From: Evansella cellulosilytica DSM 2522
GTDB taxonomy: Bacteria > Bacillota > Bacilli > Bacillales > Salisediminibacteriaceae
Assembly: GCF_000177235.2 (NCBI RefSeq)
Contig: NC_014829.1
Span: forward strand, 4,588,001 to 4,652,000
Length of the DNA: 64,000 nucleotides
Reading direction: 5' to 3'
Part shown: one piece after another, positions 42,043-50,333 of the stretch
How the letters are laid out: each line of letters begins with the position of its first letter
Numbering within the stretch: position 1 is the stretch's first letter
Made by a program: the position numbers and the translations under genes
The notes under the pieces: generated by a model
The model's database searches: none
What the model saw: the letters and a program-made list of their open reading frames with translations, nothing else
Told to the model about the DNA's origin: nothing

Positions 42043-44948
42043 TAGTAATACTCTTTGATATAGTTATAGGCTTTTTCAAAGAGTTCCTGATCCTTATGCA
42101 ATTGGTACTTTGCTAATGTTTTTCTAAGGGCTCTCTTTACTTCACGTTCTCCAGCATTAGTATTTTGCCAACCATCAAATCTTACAACATTAACAATACT
42201 ATCAATGTCATTTACGATTCTTTCAACAATGATGTGGGTTTTTTGAGACTTAATATCATTAAATAATTCTGTTAAAGCCGCTTTACCTGTCTTTACATCT
42301 TCATTCAGGTCTGTTTCTTTTTCAGCCCTTAGTACTTCTTTAGCTAGTTCCAAGAGTTCCTTTAAGAAATTTAAACTAGTCTTAAAATTCTCTTCATATT
42401 TTTCTTTTAATTCTTCAAGTTTTTGTGCTAATTCTTTAAACCTAGAGTTTTTATTAATGTTTCTTTTAATTCTTGCCGATATCTTAAACTCAATCTCTTT
42501 CACTTTTTGAGAATCTTGGTTTTTAAGAACTTCTTCAACTAATTCCTCATCTAAAACAATCTCTTCTAAATTATCCTCAATTTCTGAAACATGTATATTA
42601 CGATTAATGATATCCATTGTTTTTGGTCCAAGCGTATGCCAAACTAATGCTCCTTGACCACTTGAGGGTTTAACTGATTCATATACTTGAGAAAGCCATC
42701 TGTAATCGCCTTTATATTGGTTTAAAACTGGATTGGGAGAGATAGCTTCCCATAGTTTAGACAAATAAGAAAAGTCCGAAGCAAACTGATCTCTAGTTTC
42801 ATTATTAGGTAAACATTCTTGAGCTCTTATTAGTCCCTCATACCCTTCAAGATTTCGGTCAATATCTTGAAAATATGATAACGATTTATCTAGTGCTACT
42901 GGGAACTCCTTTATATATTCATCGATATTTTCAATAACTTTTTTCATTGAATTTTGGTCAAAGTTTAGCGCCTTACCAACCTCATCAAAAACTCCTATAT
43001 AATCAACAATTAGACCAAATTCTTTATCTTTATATACTCGGTTCGTCCTACAAATTGCTTGTAATAGTGTATGTTCTTTTAAAGGTTTATCTAAATACAT
43101 TGTCTGCAATATAGGAGCATCAAATCCAGTTAATAATTTTGCAGTAACAATAAGAACTTTTAAAGGGTGTTCCTCTATGTTGAAATTATCTAATACTTTT
43201 TTCTCTTCGTCTGGGGTACGGTCATAATTTTTATATTCTTCTTCCCCACTATTAACAGTCATTACAATTTCACAGGCATCTTTACCTAATAATCTGTCTA
43301 ATTCTTCTTTATACTTAATACAGCATTCTCTATCATAACAGACCACCATTGCCTTAAACTTATTGGGTTCAATAATCTCTTTATAGTGATTTGCTATATC
43401 TTTACTTACCATCTCTATTCTTTCAGGTGCTTTAACGAAGGTGGATACTCTTCCTGCTCGTTTTATTAGTTCCTCCCTTTCTAAATCACCAATTGTATCT
43501 GTTAAGTTATCAAACTCTTCCTTCATAGTCTCTTTATCAATATGTAACCTTACCAGACGTGGCTCAAATTTTAATTTTCTTGTTGCCCCATCCTTTATCG
43601 AGTCCTCAAAAGAATATTTACTCATATACCCTTGTTCATCAACTTCAGCACCAAAGGTGGCAAATGTATTTCTATCACGCTTGTTAATAGGAGTTCCTGT
43701 TAGTCCAAAGAAAAATGCATTTGGTAAAGCATTTCTCATTTTAATACCCAAATCTCCCTCTTGAGTACGGTGTGCTTCATCTACTAAGACAATGATATTT
43801 TCTCTATCATTAAGGACTTCTTCCACTTCTTTAAATCTAAATATTGTTGTTATTATTATTTTACGTGTATCTTGGATTAATAACTGTTCTAAACTACTGA
43901 TTGTTTTAGCAGGGACCATATTTGGAACATCCGCTGAGGAAAATGTTCCTGTTATTTGTGAATCCAAATCCTTCCTATCTACAACTATTAAGACAGTCGG
44001 ACTTTTTAACTTCTCGTGCATACGTAATTTTAACGCTGCAAATAACATTAATAATGATTTTCCTGAACCTTGAAAGTGCCAGATTAATCCTTTCTTTATC
44101 TTACCATTCACTACACGTTCTACAATCTTATTAACAGTGTCATATTGTTGAGAACGACATATTACTTTTATTCTTCTTTTTTTATCATCAGTAGTAAATA
44201 TCACAAAGTTTTGCAATAGATCTAGTAATACTCTTCTATTCAACATTTCCTTAATAGGAAATTGTAATGCAGACAGCTCTGAATGCTTTCCTTTATTAAA
44301 ATCTCTCCAAGGGAACCATTTATTGATTGGTGATTTGACTGTCCCATACCTAAACTCTTTTCCATCAGTAGCAAAATTAAATACATTGGAGACAAAAAGT
44401 TCTGGAACGTTGTTTTCATAATCCTCTGAGATTTGCTTTGCACCATCAACCCAAGAGATTGCTGGGCGAACAGGTGTTTTACACTCACCTATAACTAGAG
44501 GAATTCCGTTAACTAAAAGGTACAAATCTGTTCTTCGACTTTCTTGAGTTTTAAACTTATACTCTGTAGTTACTATAAATTCATTATTTTTCACAACGTC
44601 AAAGTCAATTAGTTTCACGGGAACATGTTCATTGTTTCTCCCAAATGGCATAGACTTTTCACCTCTAAGCCATTTGGAAAACTCTTCATTTGCTCTAACT
44701 AAACCTTCATATTTTACACTTAACACAATGGCTCTTAATTTATAAATTACTTCATCAGCACGACTCGGTTCTGCTTTTATTTCTGGATTTAATTTTTTTA
44801 GTGCATTTACTAAATGTTCTTCAATAAATGGATTATTCAATTCTCGATTAAATTTATTAGAGGGAACGAACTTCCAACCATTTTCAACAAGTAAATCTCT
44901 GATGTAATCTCTAACAGAATTTCCTTCATTGAACTTGCTTACAGACAT
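42042..44948 (-). CDS. hsdR: Type I restriction enzyme, R subunit (HsdR)
   Basis: This 968-residue motor-nuclease is the cutting subunit of the type I complex. The N-terminal nuclease domain has RTDLYLLVNGIPLVIGECKTP (motif E-x-K, about residue 155). Helicase domains follow, with Walker A HFQGSGKSLL (about 292), DEAH box VLVDEAHRTQ (about 392) and GLTGTPI (about 415), then a helical C-terminal part that docks to HsdM. The length is normal and there is no break. AAAGGAGGG precedes the ATG; it is last in the operon, 20 bases after hsdS. Confidence 0.96.
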   Translation of the reverse strand: MSVSKFNEGNSVRDYIRDLLVENGWKFVPSNKFNRELNNPFIEEHLVNALKKLNPEIKAEPSRADEVIYKLRAIVLSVKYEGLVRANEEFSKWLRGEKSMPFGRNNEHVPVKLIDFDVVKNNEFIVTTEYKFKTQESRRTDLYLLVNGIPLVIGECKTPVRPAISWVDGAKQISEDYENNVPELFVSNVFNFATDGKEFRYGTVKSPINKWFPWRDFNKGKHSELSALQFPIKEMLNRRVLLDLLQNFVIFTTDDKKRRIKVICRSQQYDTVNKIVERVVNGKIKKGLIWHFQGSGKSLLMLFAALKLRMHEKLKSPTVLIVVDRKDLDSQITGTFSSADVPNMVPAKTISSLEQLLIQDTRKIIITTIFRFKEVEEVLNDRENIIVLVDEAHRTQEGDLGIKMRNALPNAFFFGLTGTPINKRDRNTFATFGAEVDEQGYMSKYSFEDSIKDGATRKLKFEPRLVRLHIDKETMKEEFDNLTDTIGDLEREELIKRAGRVSTFVKAPERIEMVSKDIANHYKEIIEPNKFKAMVVCYDRECCIKYKEELDRLLGKDACEIVMTVNSGEEEYKNYDRTPDEEKKVLDNFNIEEHPLKVLIVTAKLLTGFDAPILQTMYLDKPLKEHTLLQAICRTNRVYKDKEFGLIVDYIGVFDEVGKALNFDQNSMKKVIENIDEYIKEFPVALDKSLSYFQDIDRNLEGYEGLIRAQECLPNNETRDQFASDFSYLSKLWEAISPNPVLNQYKGDYRWLSQVYESVKPSSGQGALVWHTLGPKTMDIINRNIHVSEIEDNLEEIVLDEELVEEVLKNQDSQKVKEIEFKISARIKRNINKNSRFKELAQKLEELKEKYEENFKTSLNFLKELLELAKEVLRAEKETDLNEDVKTGKAALTELFNDIKSQKTHIIVERIVNDIDSIVNVVRFDGWQNTNAGEREVKRALRKTLAKYQLHKDQELFEKAYNYIKEYY

Positions 44949-44968
44949 CTCAACATCCCTCCTTTAAA

Positions 44969-46213
44969 TTAAACTTTTGCTATATTATTTTGATAAAACT
45001 TTGGGTCAAAAAGGAAAATAAGCAATTCTTCTTTAACCTTTTTGGTATTCTTTATGTTACTTTCAATATTTGAGATAACATTTTCTAGACCATCAAGTAT
45101 TTCAACAATTTTTCTCTGTTCTGTTAATGGTGGAATTCCTATTTTGAACCCTTCTAAAAATTCCTTTGGAACCCTTTTCTGTCCCGCAGATCCCGTCATA
45201 TTCCACTCACCTAAAGTCCTAAATAACTTGTTTGTTGTGTGATAGTAGATATATTTGGGGAGGACTTCATCCTTAGCCCGAAGTATATGAAATTCCGTGC
45301 TCCCAAAACCTATAGAATTTTTTAAATTTTGAGCCAATGCTCCTTTACCATTTTCGAAGCAAGGTGTTATTTTTGCTACTATAACGTCATTTTCTCTAAA
45401 TGATGTAAAACCACTAGAAACCTCAGAGTATTTTCGTTCCCTTAAGTTAATTATCTTAGCGTCATTTGATATATCTTCCATAGTAAGAAAAGATATTTCT
45501 GTATCAGTATCCGCTATTTTTTCTTTCTGAGGATTAATATTACAAACATCATCGATTCTTTTTAATTCCCAATCTTTTGGAATTTCCCCGATGGATGATG
45601 GCTTATAATTAGAATGATTTACCCCTCTTGTTAATAGCTTATTAACTAATTTTTCTTTATATTTTAATGTTTTCTCTAACAATATCTCCTTACAATTAAT
45701 ATTGTCTTCAGTTGCATTCAGTTTTTCTATGATATCTCTTTGAATATTTTTAGGAGGTATAATGAATTTTTCCTCTGCTAACACCTTCCATTTGATAGTA
45801 GGTGATAAAGAACCTTCTGATATTTTAAGTGATCGATTATAAAATTCTTGTGATTGCATAAAAAATGGTAGTAATTCTTTAATAATTACTTCTTCTTGTG
45901 CTCGTAATACCATTGAGTGCGCTGATACAATAGCGTCCCACTCACATATTGCAACCTTACCTTGATACGCTCTTCTTTTCCCAAAAATAATGTCACCTGG
46001 TTTAGCCACTAATTTAGTTCCTTGAACATCTTCAGGGGTTCCGTGCCTTTTTATCTTAAGAGTTTTAGAATCTAGGTGCTCTAATCCAATGTAATATTTT
46101 AGTTTTGTTTCCTTTGGTTCAACTCGTTTTGAAATGTGTTCAGCCATTAGTTTAAAAGGAACTAAACGCCATCCATCACCAAGTTGAATAATATCCCCTT
46201 TCTCTTTTATCAC
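44969..46213 (-). CDS. hsdS: Type I restriction enzyme, specificity subunit (HsdS)
   Basis: This 414-residue subunit reads the target DNA through two target recognition domains: the first about residues 10-150, the second beginning GEIPKDWELKRIDDVC at about 210. Each is followed by a conserved helix (QRDIIEKLNATEDNI and EQRKIVEILDGLENVI) that sets the spacing between half-sites. Both halves are complete. The GTG start overlaps the hsdM stop (GTGA) and has AGGAGG upstream. Only this one hsdS is seen, so no inverting partner exists in the window. Confidence 0.93.
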   Translation of the reverse strand: MIKEKGDIIQLGDGWRLVPFKLMAEHISKRVEPKETKLKYYIGLEHLDSKTLKIKRHGTPEDVQGTKLVAKPGDIIFGKRRAYQGKVAICEWDAIVSAHSMVLRAQEEVIIKELLPFFMQSQEFYNRSLKISEGSLSPTIKWKVLAEEKFIIPPKNIQRDIIEKLNATEDNINCKEILLEKTLKYKEKLVNKLLTRGVNHSNYKPSSIGEIPKDWELKRIDDVCNINPQKEKIADTDTEISFLTMEDISNDAKIINLRERKYSEVSSGFTSFRENDVIVAKITPCFENGKGALAQNLKNSIGFGSTEFHILRAKDEVLPKYIYYHTTNKLFRTLGEWNMTGSAGQKRVPKEFLEGFKIGIPPLTEQRKIVEILDGLENVISNIESNIKNTKKVKEELLIFLFDPKFYQNNIAKV

Positions 46214-47676
46214 TTAAATGATACCTCCTGAACCAATTTAAAAAGTTCTGTAAAAGAGTCGTCTATACTTGAACTATCGATTTGATACTCTTCTACAGTT
46301 TCATTAATTGTAAAATTTTTATATTGCTTGTTATCTATTACATACAAAGGAATGTTTAGATTGGCATTATTTTTCAACACTTCATCAACCTCAACTACAT
46401 TTGAAAAACCGTTTATACTCTTAAATTCATCATATACACCTTTTATTTCTTCGATATGTTCAGGGTCTATATAACTCATTGTTCTTTCTCTTCGAACTTG
46501 ATTGATAGCATTAATAAATAATATTTTCCCTTTTCTATCTTCTTTTTTATTTGTTCTACAAAATATTACACAGGCTTCCATTGGGGAATTATAGAATAAG
46601 TTTGAACCTAGCCCTAAAATACACTCAATAACATCACTTTTTACTAAGTTCTCTCTCATTTCTTGTTCTGCATCCCTAAATAACACACCATGTGGAAATA
46701 ATATTGCACATCTTCCAGTATCTGCTTTCAAACTCTTAATAATATGTTGTAAAAAGGCATAATCCGCTCTTGATTTTGGTGGAGTACCATATATGTTACG
46801 TCCATAAGGATCTGTTTCCCACCTCTCACGGTTCCATCTTTTAATTGAATATGGAGGATTAGCTAGTACAATGTCAAATTGCCTTAATTTATCATTCTTA
46901 ATAAATGCTGGATTTTCTAGTGTGTCACCCCTTAATATTTCAAAGTCCTCTATTCCGTGTAAAAACATATTCATTTTAGCTATTGAGGATGTAATTAAGT
47001 TTATTTCTTGCCCAAATAATCTTAAGCTTCTATACTCTTTCCCTTTTTCCTTTAAGTGTAGTGCTGAAAGTAACAGCATCCCCCCACTACCACATGTTGG
47101 GTCATAAACACTCTCTTTGGGATTGGGTTCCAACAATTCAGTCATCAGTCTTACGATTGTTCTATTTGAATAAAATTCTTGTGCAGTATGCCCACTATCA
47201 TCAGCAAATTTCTTTATTAAATACTCATAAGCTTGTCCTAATTCATCCTCCGACACATTTTGAAGTGATAAAGTTTGCTGTGAGAAATGTTCAATTAAAT
47301 CTTTTAATAATGAATCAGGCAATCTATCTTTATTCGTCCACTGTGCATCACCAAAAATGCCTTCTAACCTACCAATGTTTGCTTTCTCTATTTCAGCCAT
47401 TGCAGTTTGAATAGCTGTTCCTATATTATTTACTTTCTTCCTAATATCGTTCCAGTGATGACCTTTTGGAATAATAAATCTATGATTTTCGTCGAAATCC
47501 TCACCTAATGTATTAAGCGAATCATTATATTCTTCATCATAAACATCGCATAATCTCTTTAGAAATAATAACGGGAAAATAAATTGCTTATAATCTCCTG
47601 CATCAATATGACCTCTTAGAAAATTTGCAGAACCCCATAAATACCTCTCTAGCTTTTCTAAAGATATTCTACCCAC
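46210..47676 (-). CDS. hsdM: Type I restriction enzyme, methyltransferase subunit, second copy (HsdM)
   Basis: This 488-residue adenine methyltransferase subunit has SAM motif DPTCGSGGMLL and catalytic NPPY. It is a clear paralogue of the next gene upstream, with matching blocks throughout (FIIPKG-HW, FGDxQW, YEYLIKKFAD, NIPLYV). It differs at the usually invariant AGEFYTP, here AQEFYSN, a region close to the cofactor. Both catalytic motifs remain, so it may be active or may have become a structural partner in a mixed M1M2S enzyme. GTG start 3 bases after the previous stop. Confidence 0.93.
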   Translation of the reverse strand: MGRISLEKLERYLWGSANFLRGHIDAGDYKQFIFPLLFLKRLCDVYDEEYNDSLNTLGEDFDENHRFIIPKGHHWNDIRKKVNNIGTAIQTAMAEIEKANIGRLEGIFGDAQWTNKDRLPDSLLKDLIEHFSQQTLSLQNVSEDELGQAYEYLIKKFADDSGHTAQEFYSNRTIVRLMTELLEPNPKESVYDPTCGSGGMLLLSALHLKEKGKEYRSLRLFGQEINLITSSIAKMNMFLHGIEDFEILRGDTLENPAFIKNDKLRQFDIVLANPPYSIKRWNRERWETDPYGRNIYGTPPKSRADYAFLQHIIKSLKADTGRCAILFPHGVLFRDAEQEMRENLVKSDVIECILGLGSNLFYNSPMEACVIFCRTNKKEDRKGKILFINAINQVRRERTMSYIDPEHIEEIKGVYDEFKSINGFSNVVEVDEVLKNNANLNIPLYVIDNKQYKNFTINETVEEYQIDSSSIDDSFTELFKLVQEVSFK

Positions 47677-47679
47677 AGA

Positions 47680-49137
47680 TTACACATCCATTTCTTTTAA
47701 AAAACTGTTTAATACATTCTCTGACTCATTAGTTTCCTTTAATGCTTGGACCATTTCATTATATGCTTGCTCTAATGATATTCCGTCGTCCTCTATAATT
47801 GGCTTTACATAAAGTGGAATGTTTAAATTAAAATTATTAGATTTAATATCATCAAGAGTTGCTATACTGGTCTTTCCTTTTGTAGTATTGTATTCATTAT
47901 AAAGTTTAAAAATCTCGTTAACATGCTCTAATAATAATGTATTTTGATTTCTTTCTTTTTTAAATAATTGTGATGCATCTATAAATTGTACTTTCCCTTT
48001 TCTATCTACGGGTTTATCTTTTCTGAAAAATAAAATACAAGCAGATATATTTGTTCCGTAAAATAAGTTTGGTGCTAATCCAATAACAGTATCTAATAAA
48101 TCCTGTTGAAGTAATTCCCTTCTAATTTTACCTTCTGCCCCAGCTCTAAATAAAACACCTTGGGATAAAACCACAGCCATACGTCCAGTGTACATTTCCA
48201 TAGACTTAATCATATGTTGCACCCAAGCGTAATCTCCATTTGTTTTTGGTGGAATGCCAGCTATATTCCTTCCATAAGGGTCATCTTTCCATTCTTCATA
48301 CCCCCAACTTTTCAAGGAAAAAGGTGGATTCGCAATAACACAGTCAAAGGTCATTAGCTTATCCTCTTCAAAGTATGCAGGATTTTTAAGAGTATCATTT
48401 CTTACAATTTTAAAATCCTCTAAACCATGTAAAAACAAATTCATTCTTGCTATAGAAGAAGTTGTAAGGTTCTTTTCTTGACCATAAAGTTTTAAAGTCC
48501 TAGCATCTCTACTCGTATCATTCAAATGATCTACTGCCTCCAACAACATCCCACCCGTTCCACAAGCTGGGTCGTAAATACTCTCATTTTCTTCAGGATC
48601 TAATAGCATTGTCATTAACTTTACAATTTCTCTAGGAGTATAAAACTCTCCTGCCTTCTTATTTGCAACATCAGCAAATTTTTTTATTAAATATTCATAT
48701 GCCTGTCCCATTGTATTTGATTTTACGTTTTTATTCCCTAAGTTATATTGGGAAAAATGCTCAATCAATTCTATTAGTATTTCATCAGTTAATTTATCTT
48801 TATTTGACCATTGTGTATCACCAAAAATACCATACAAGCTCTCAGGATTTGCCTTTTCTATTTCCCTTATTGAACTTAAAATTTTTATACCTACATTTTT
48901 AGTAACACTTCTAACCTCATTCCAATGGCAACCTTTTGGTATGATGAATCTATGTTCTTCATCAAAATCCTCTCCATAAATTTCCATAGATTCTTGGAGT
49001 TCTTCATCGTATACATCAGATATCCTTTTAAAGAATAACATTGGAAATATGTATGATTTAAAGTCGGATTGATCTACAGGTCCCCTAAGAATATTTGCTG
49101 CTCCCCATAACCAAGATTCCAGTTCTTCTAATTTCAT
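47680..49137 (-). CDS. hsdM: Type I restriction enzyme, methyltransferase subunit, first copy (HsdM)
   Basis: This 485-residue subunit carries the canonical AGEFYTPREIVKLM, DPACGTGGMLL (SAM binding) and NPPF (catalytic) motifs, plus the N-terminal helical domain seen in HsdM. It is first in the operon hsdM-hsdM-hsdS-hsdR. It is about half identical to the second hsdM by eye. The usual type I complex has two copies of one HsdM per HsdS, so two different HsdM proteins may pair as a heterodimer. The start has only a weak ribosome site. Confidence 0.95.
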   Translation of the reverse strand: MKLEELESWLWGAANILRGPVDQSDFKSYIFPMLFFKRISDVYDEELQESMEIYGEDFDEEHRFIIPKGCHWNEVRSVTKNVGIKILSSIREIEKANPESLYGIFGDTQWSNKDKLTDEILIELIEHFSQYNLGNKNVKSNTMGQAYEYLIKKFADVANKKAGEFYTPREIVKLMTMLLDPEENESIYDPACGTGGMLLEAVDHLNDTSRDARTLKLYGQEKNLTTSSIARMNLFLHGLEDFKIVRNDTLKNPAYFEEDKLMTFDCVIANPPFSLKSWGYEEWKDDPYGRNIAGIPPKTNGDYAWVQHMIKSMEMYTGRMAVVLSQGVLFRAGAEGKIRRELLQQDLLDTVIGLAPNLFYGTNISACILFFRKDKPVDRKGKVQFIDASQLFKKERNQNTLLLEHVNEIFKLYNEYNTTKGKTSIATLDDIKSNNFNLNIPLYVKPIIEDDGISLEQAYNEMVQALKETNESENVLNSFLKEMDV

Positions 49138-49349
49138 CTCTATTTCTTCCTTCCTAGGTCATTTCAACGAATTAATAAACATCTTTTTAATCTTTGTCTT
49201 TATAAATATAATAACACAATGTATATTACAAATTTTACTATACTAATAATTGGCATTACTTCCTATAGGTTGCTGGACACATAATTATTATTAAGTGGCT
49301 AGTTCTTTTTGAAAACTTGGTTTTTGGTGCTAAAATTTAATGTTCTCAT

Positions 49350-49387
49350 CGTATAACACTATAAAAAAACTGAGCGTATAACACTAT
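49350..49387 (+). repeat. Two 13-bp direct repeats before the tyrosine recombinase gene
   Basis: CGTATAACACTAT occurs at 49350-49362 and 49375-49387, a 25-base period. It lies in the divergent region between hsdM and the recombinase gene and just before the latter's ribosome site, so it may be an operator or arm-type binding site. Confidence 0.65.
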
Positions 49388-49408
49388 TTAAAGGGAGTGG
49401 TTTCACAA

Positions 49409-50284
49409 ATGAATTATTTAAAGGGTTTTAATAATTATTTAGAGGACATGGATAAAAGTGAAAGGACTATTGTTAGTTATCTAAACACTATTTCTCAATT
49501 TTCAAATTGGTTAATCAAAGAAAAGTTTATAGATGATTTATCAATAGTGGCAACCAGAGAAATTAAAGCATACAGACAAATATTATTAGAAAAGTATTCT
49601 CCAGCTACTGTAAATCAGAAATTAGCCTGTATCAAAACGTTTTATAAGTTTATGACACAAACACATATTATAAAAGAAGACCCTGCAAAATATATTAAAC
49701 TACAAAAAGTTGATAATATAAAAAGTCAATATATGACTAGAGCAGAAGAGTTAAGAGTAATGAGTAAAGCTAAAGAAAAGGGAATCAAAGCATATGCCAT
49801 ACTAATGGTTTTACTAAAATGTGGTTTGCGCCCAAGTGAATTAAGTAGCCTTACATTAGATTGTCTATTTTTAGATAAGGAACCTACTCTTTTAGTAAAG
49901 GATTCTAAGAGAAACAAATCTCGCTATGTTCCAATTCCAATGGATACCTGTAAAGCATTAAATGCTTGGATAGACGAAAGAAATAAATCAGATAAGATAT
50001 ATCACACCCGAAGTAAGTATGTTTTTACTTCTCAACGTCAGGATAGATTAGAGGTACGTGCTATTCAAAGGGTAGTTGAAGTGATTGGAATAGAGGCTGG
50101 GGTCGAACTATATTGCATTAGGCTTCGTGCTACTTATGCTAACTCTTTAATCCAGAATGCTAATATTCCTTTAAGTGCACTTGCAACGTTAATGGGACAC
50201 GATAGTATTCAAACTACTAGTCGCTATACCACTATCAACGAACAAGATAAGAGACGTTATGTTAATTCAATTTCTGAAATATAA
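49409..50284 (+). CDS. Tyrosine site-specific recombinase (XerC/D-like)
   Basis: This 291-residue recombinase has an N-terminal core-binding (SAM-like) domain (YLNTISQFSNWL, RQILLEKYSPATVNQKLACIKTFYKFM) and a catalytic domain with Arg in KCGLRPSELSSL, Lys in KDSKRNKSRYVPI, LRATY (second Arg), LMGHDS (His) and the nucleophile in TTSRYT. The first His of the usual H-x-x-R box is replaced by Ile. It is divergent from the hsd operon; in other bacteria such genes invert hsdS, but only one hsdS is present here. ATG at 49409 follows AAGGGAG. Confidence 0.88.
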   Translation: MNYLKGFNNYLEDMDKSERTIVSYLNTISQFSNWLIKEKFIDDLSIVATREIKAYRQILLEKYSPATVNQKLACIKTFYKFMTQTHIIKEDPAKYIKLQKVDNIKSQYMTRAEELRVMSKAKEKGIKAYAILMVLLKCGLRPSELSSLTLDCLFLDKEPTLLVKDSKRNKSRYVPIPMDTCKALNAWIDERNKSDKIYHTRSKYVFTSQRQDRLEVRAIQRVVEVIGIEAGVELYCIRLRATYANSLIQNANIPLSALATLMGHDSIQTTSRYTTINEQDKRRYVNSISEI

Positions 50285-50293
50285 GCTAATTAA

Positions 50294-50325
50294 AAGAGCA
50301 CCTATACAAGTGGGTGCTCCTTTAT
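50294..50325. terminator. Terminator after the tyrosine recombinase gene
   Basis: AAGAGCACC and GGGTGCTC pair around a nine-base loop, followed by CTTTATACTTT. It lies between two converging genes. Confidence 0.8.
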
Positions 50326-50333
50326 ACTTTCAT

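Noticed and set aside
44969-46213. Inverting hsdS cassettes driven by the tyrosine recombinase
   Set aside because: Only one hsdS was found, and no inverted repeats or silent specificity segments were seen nearby.
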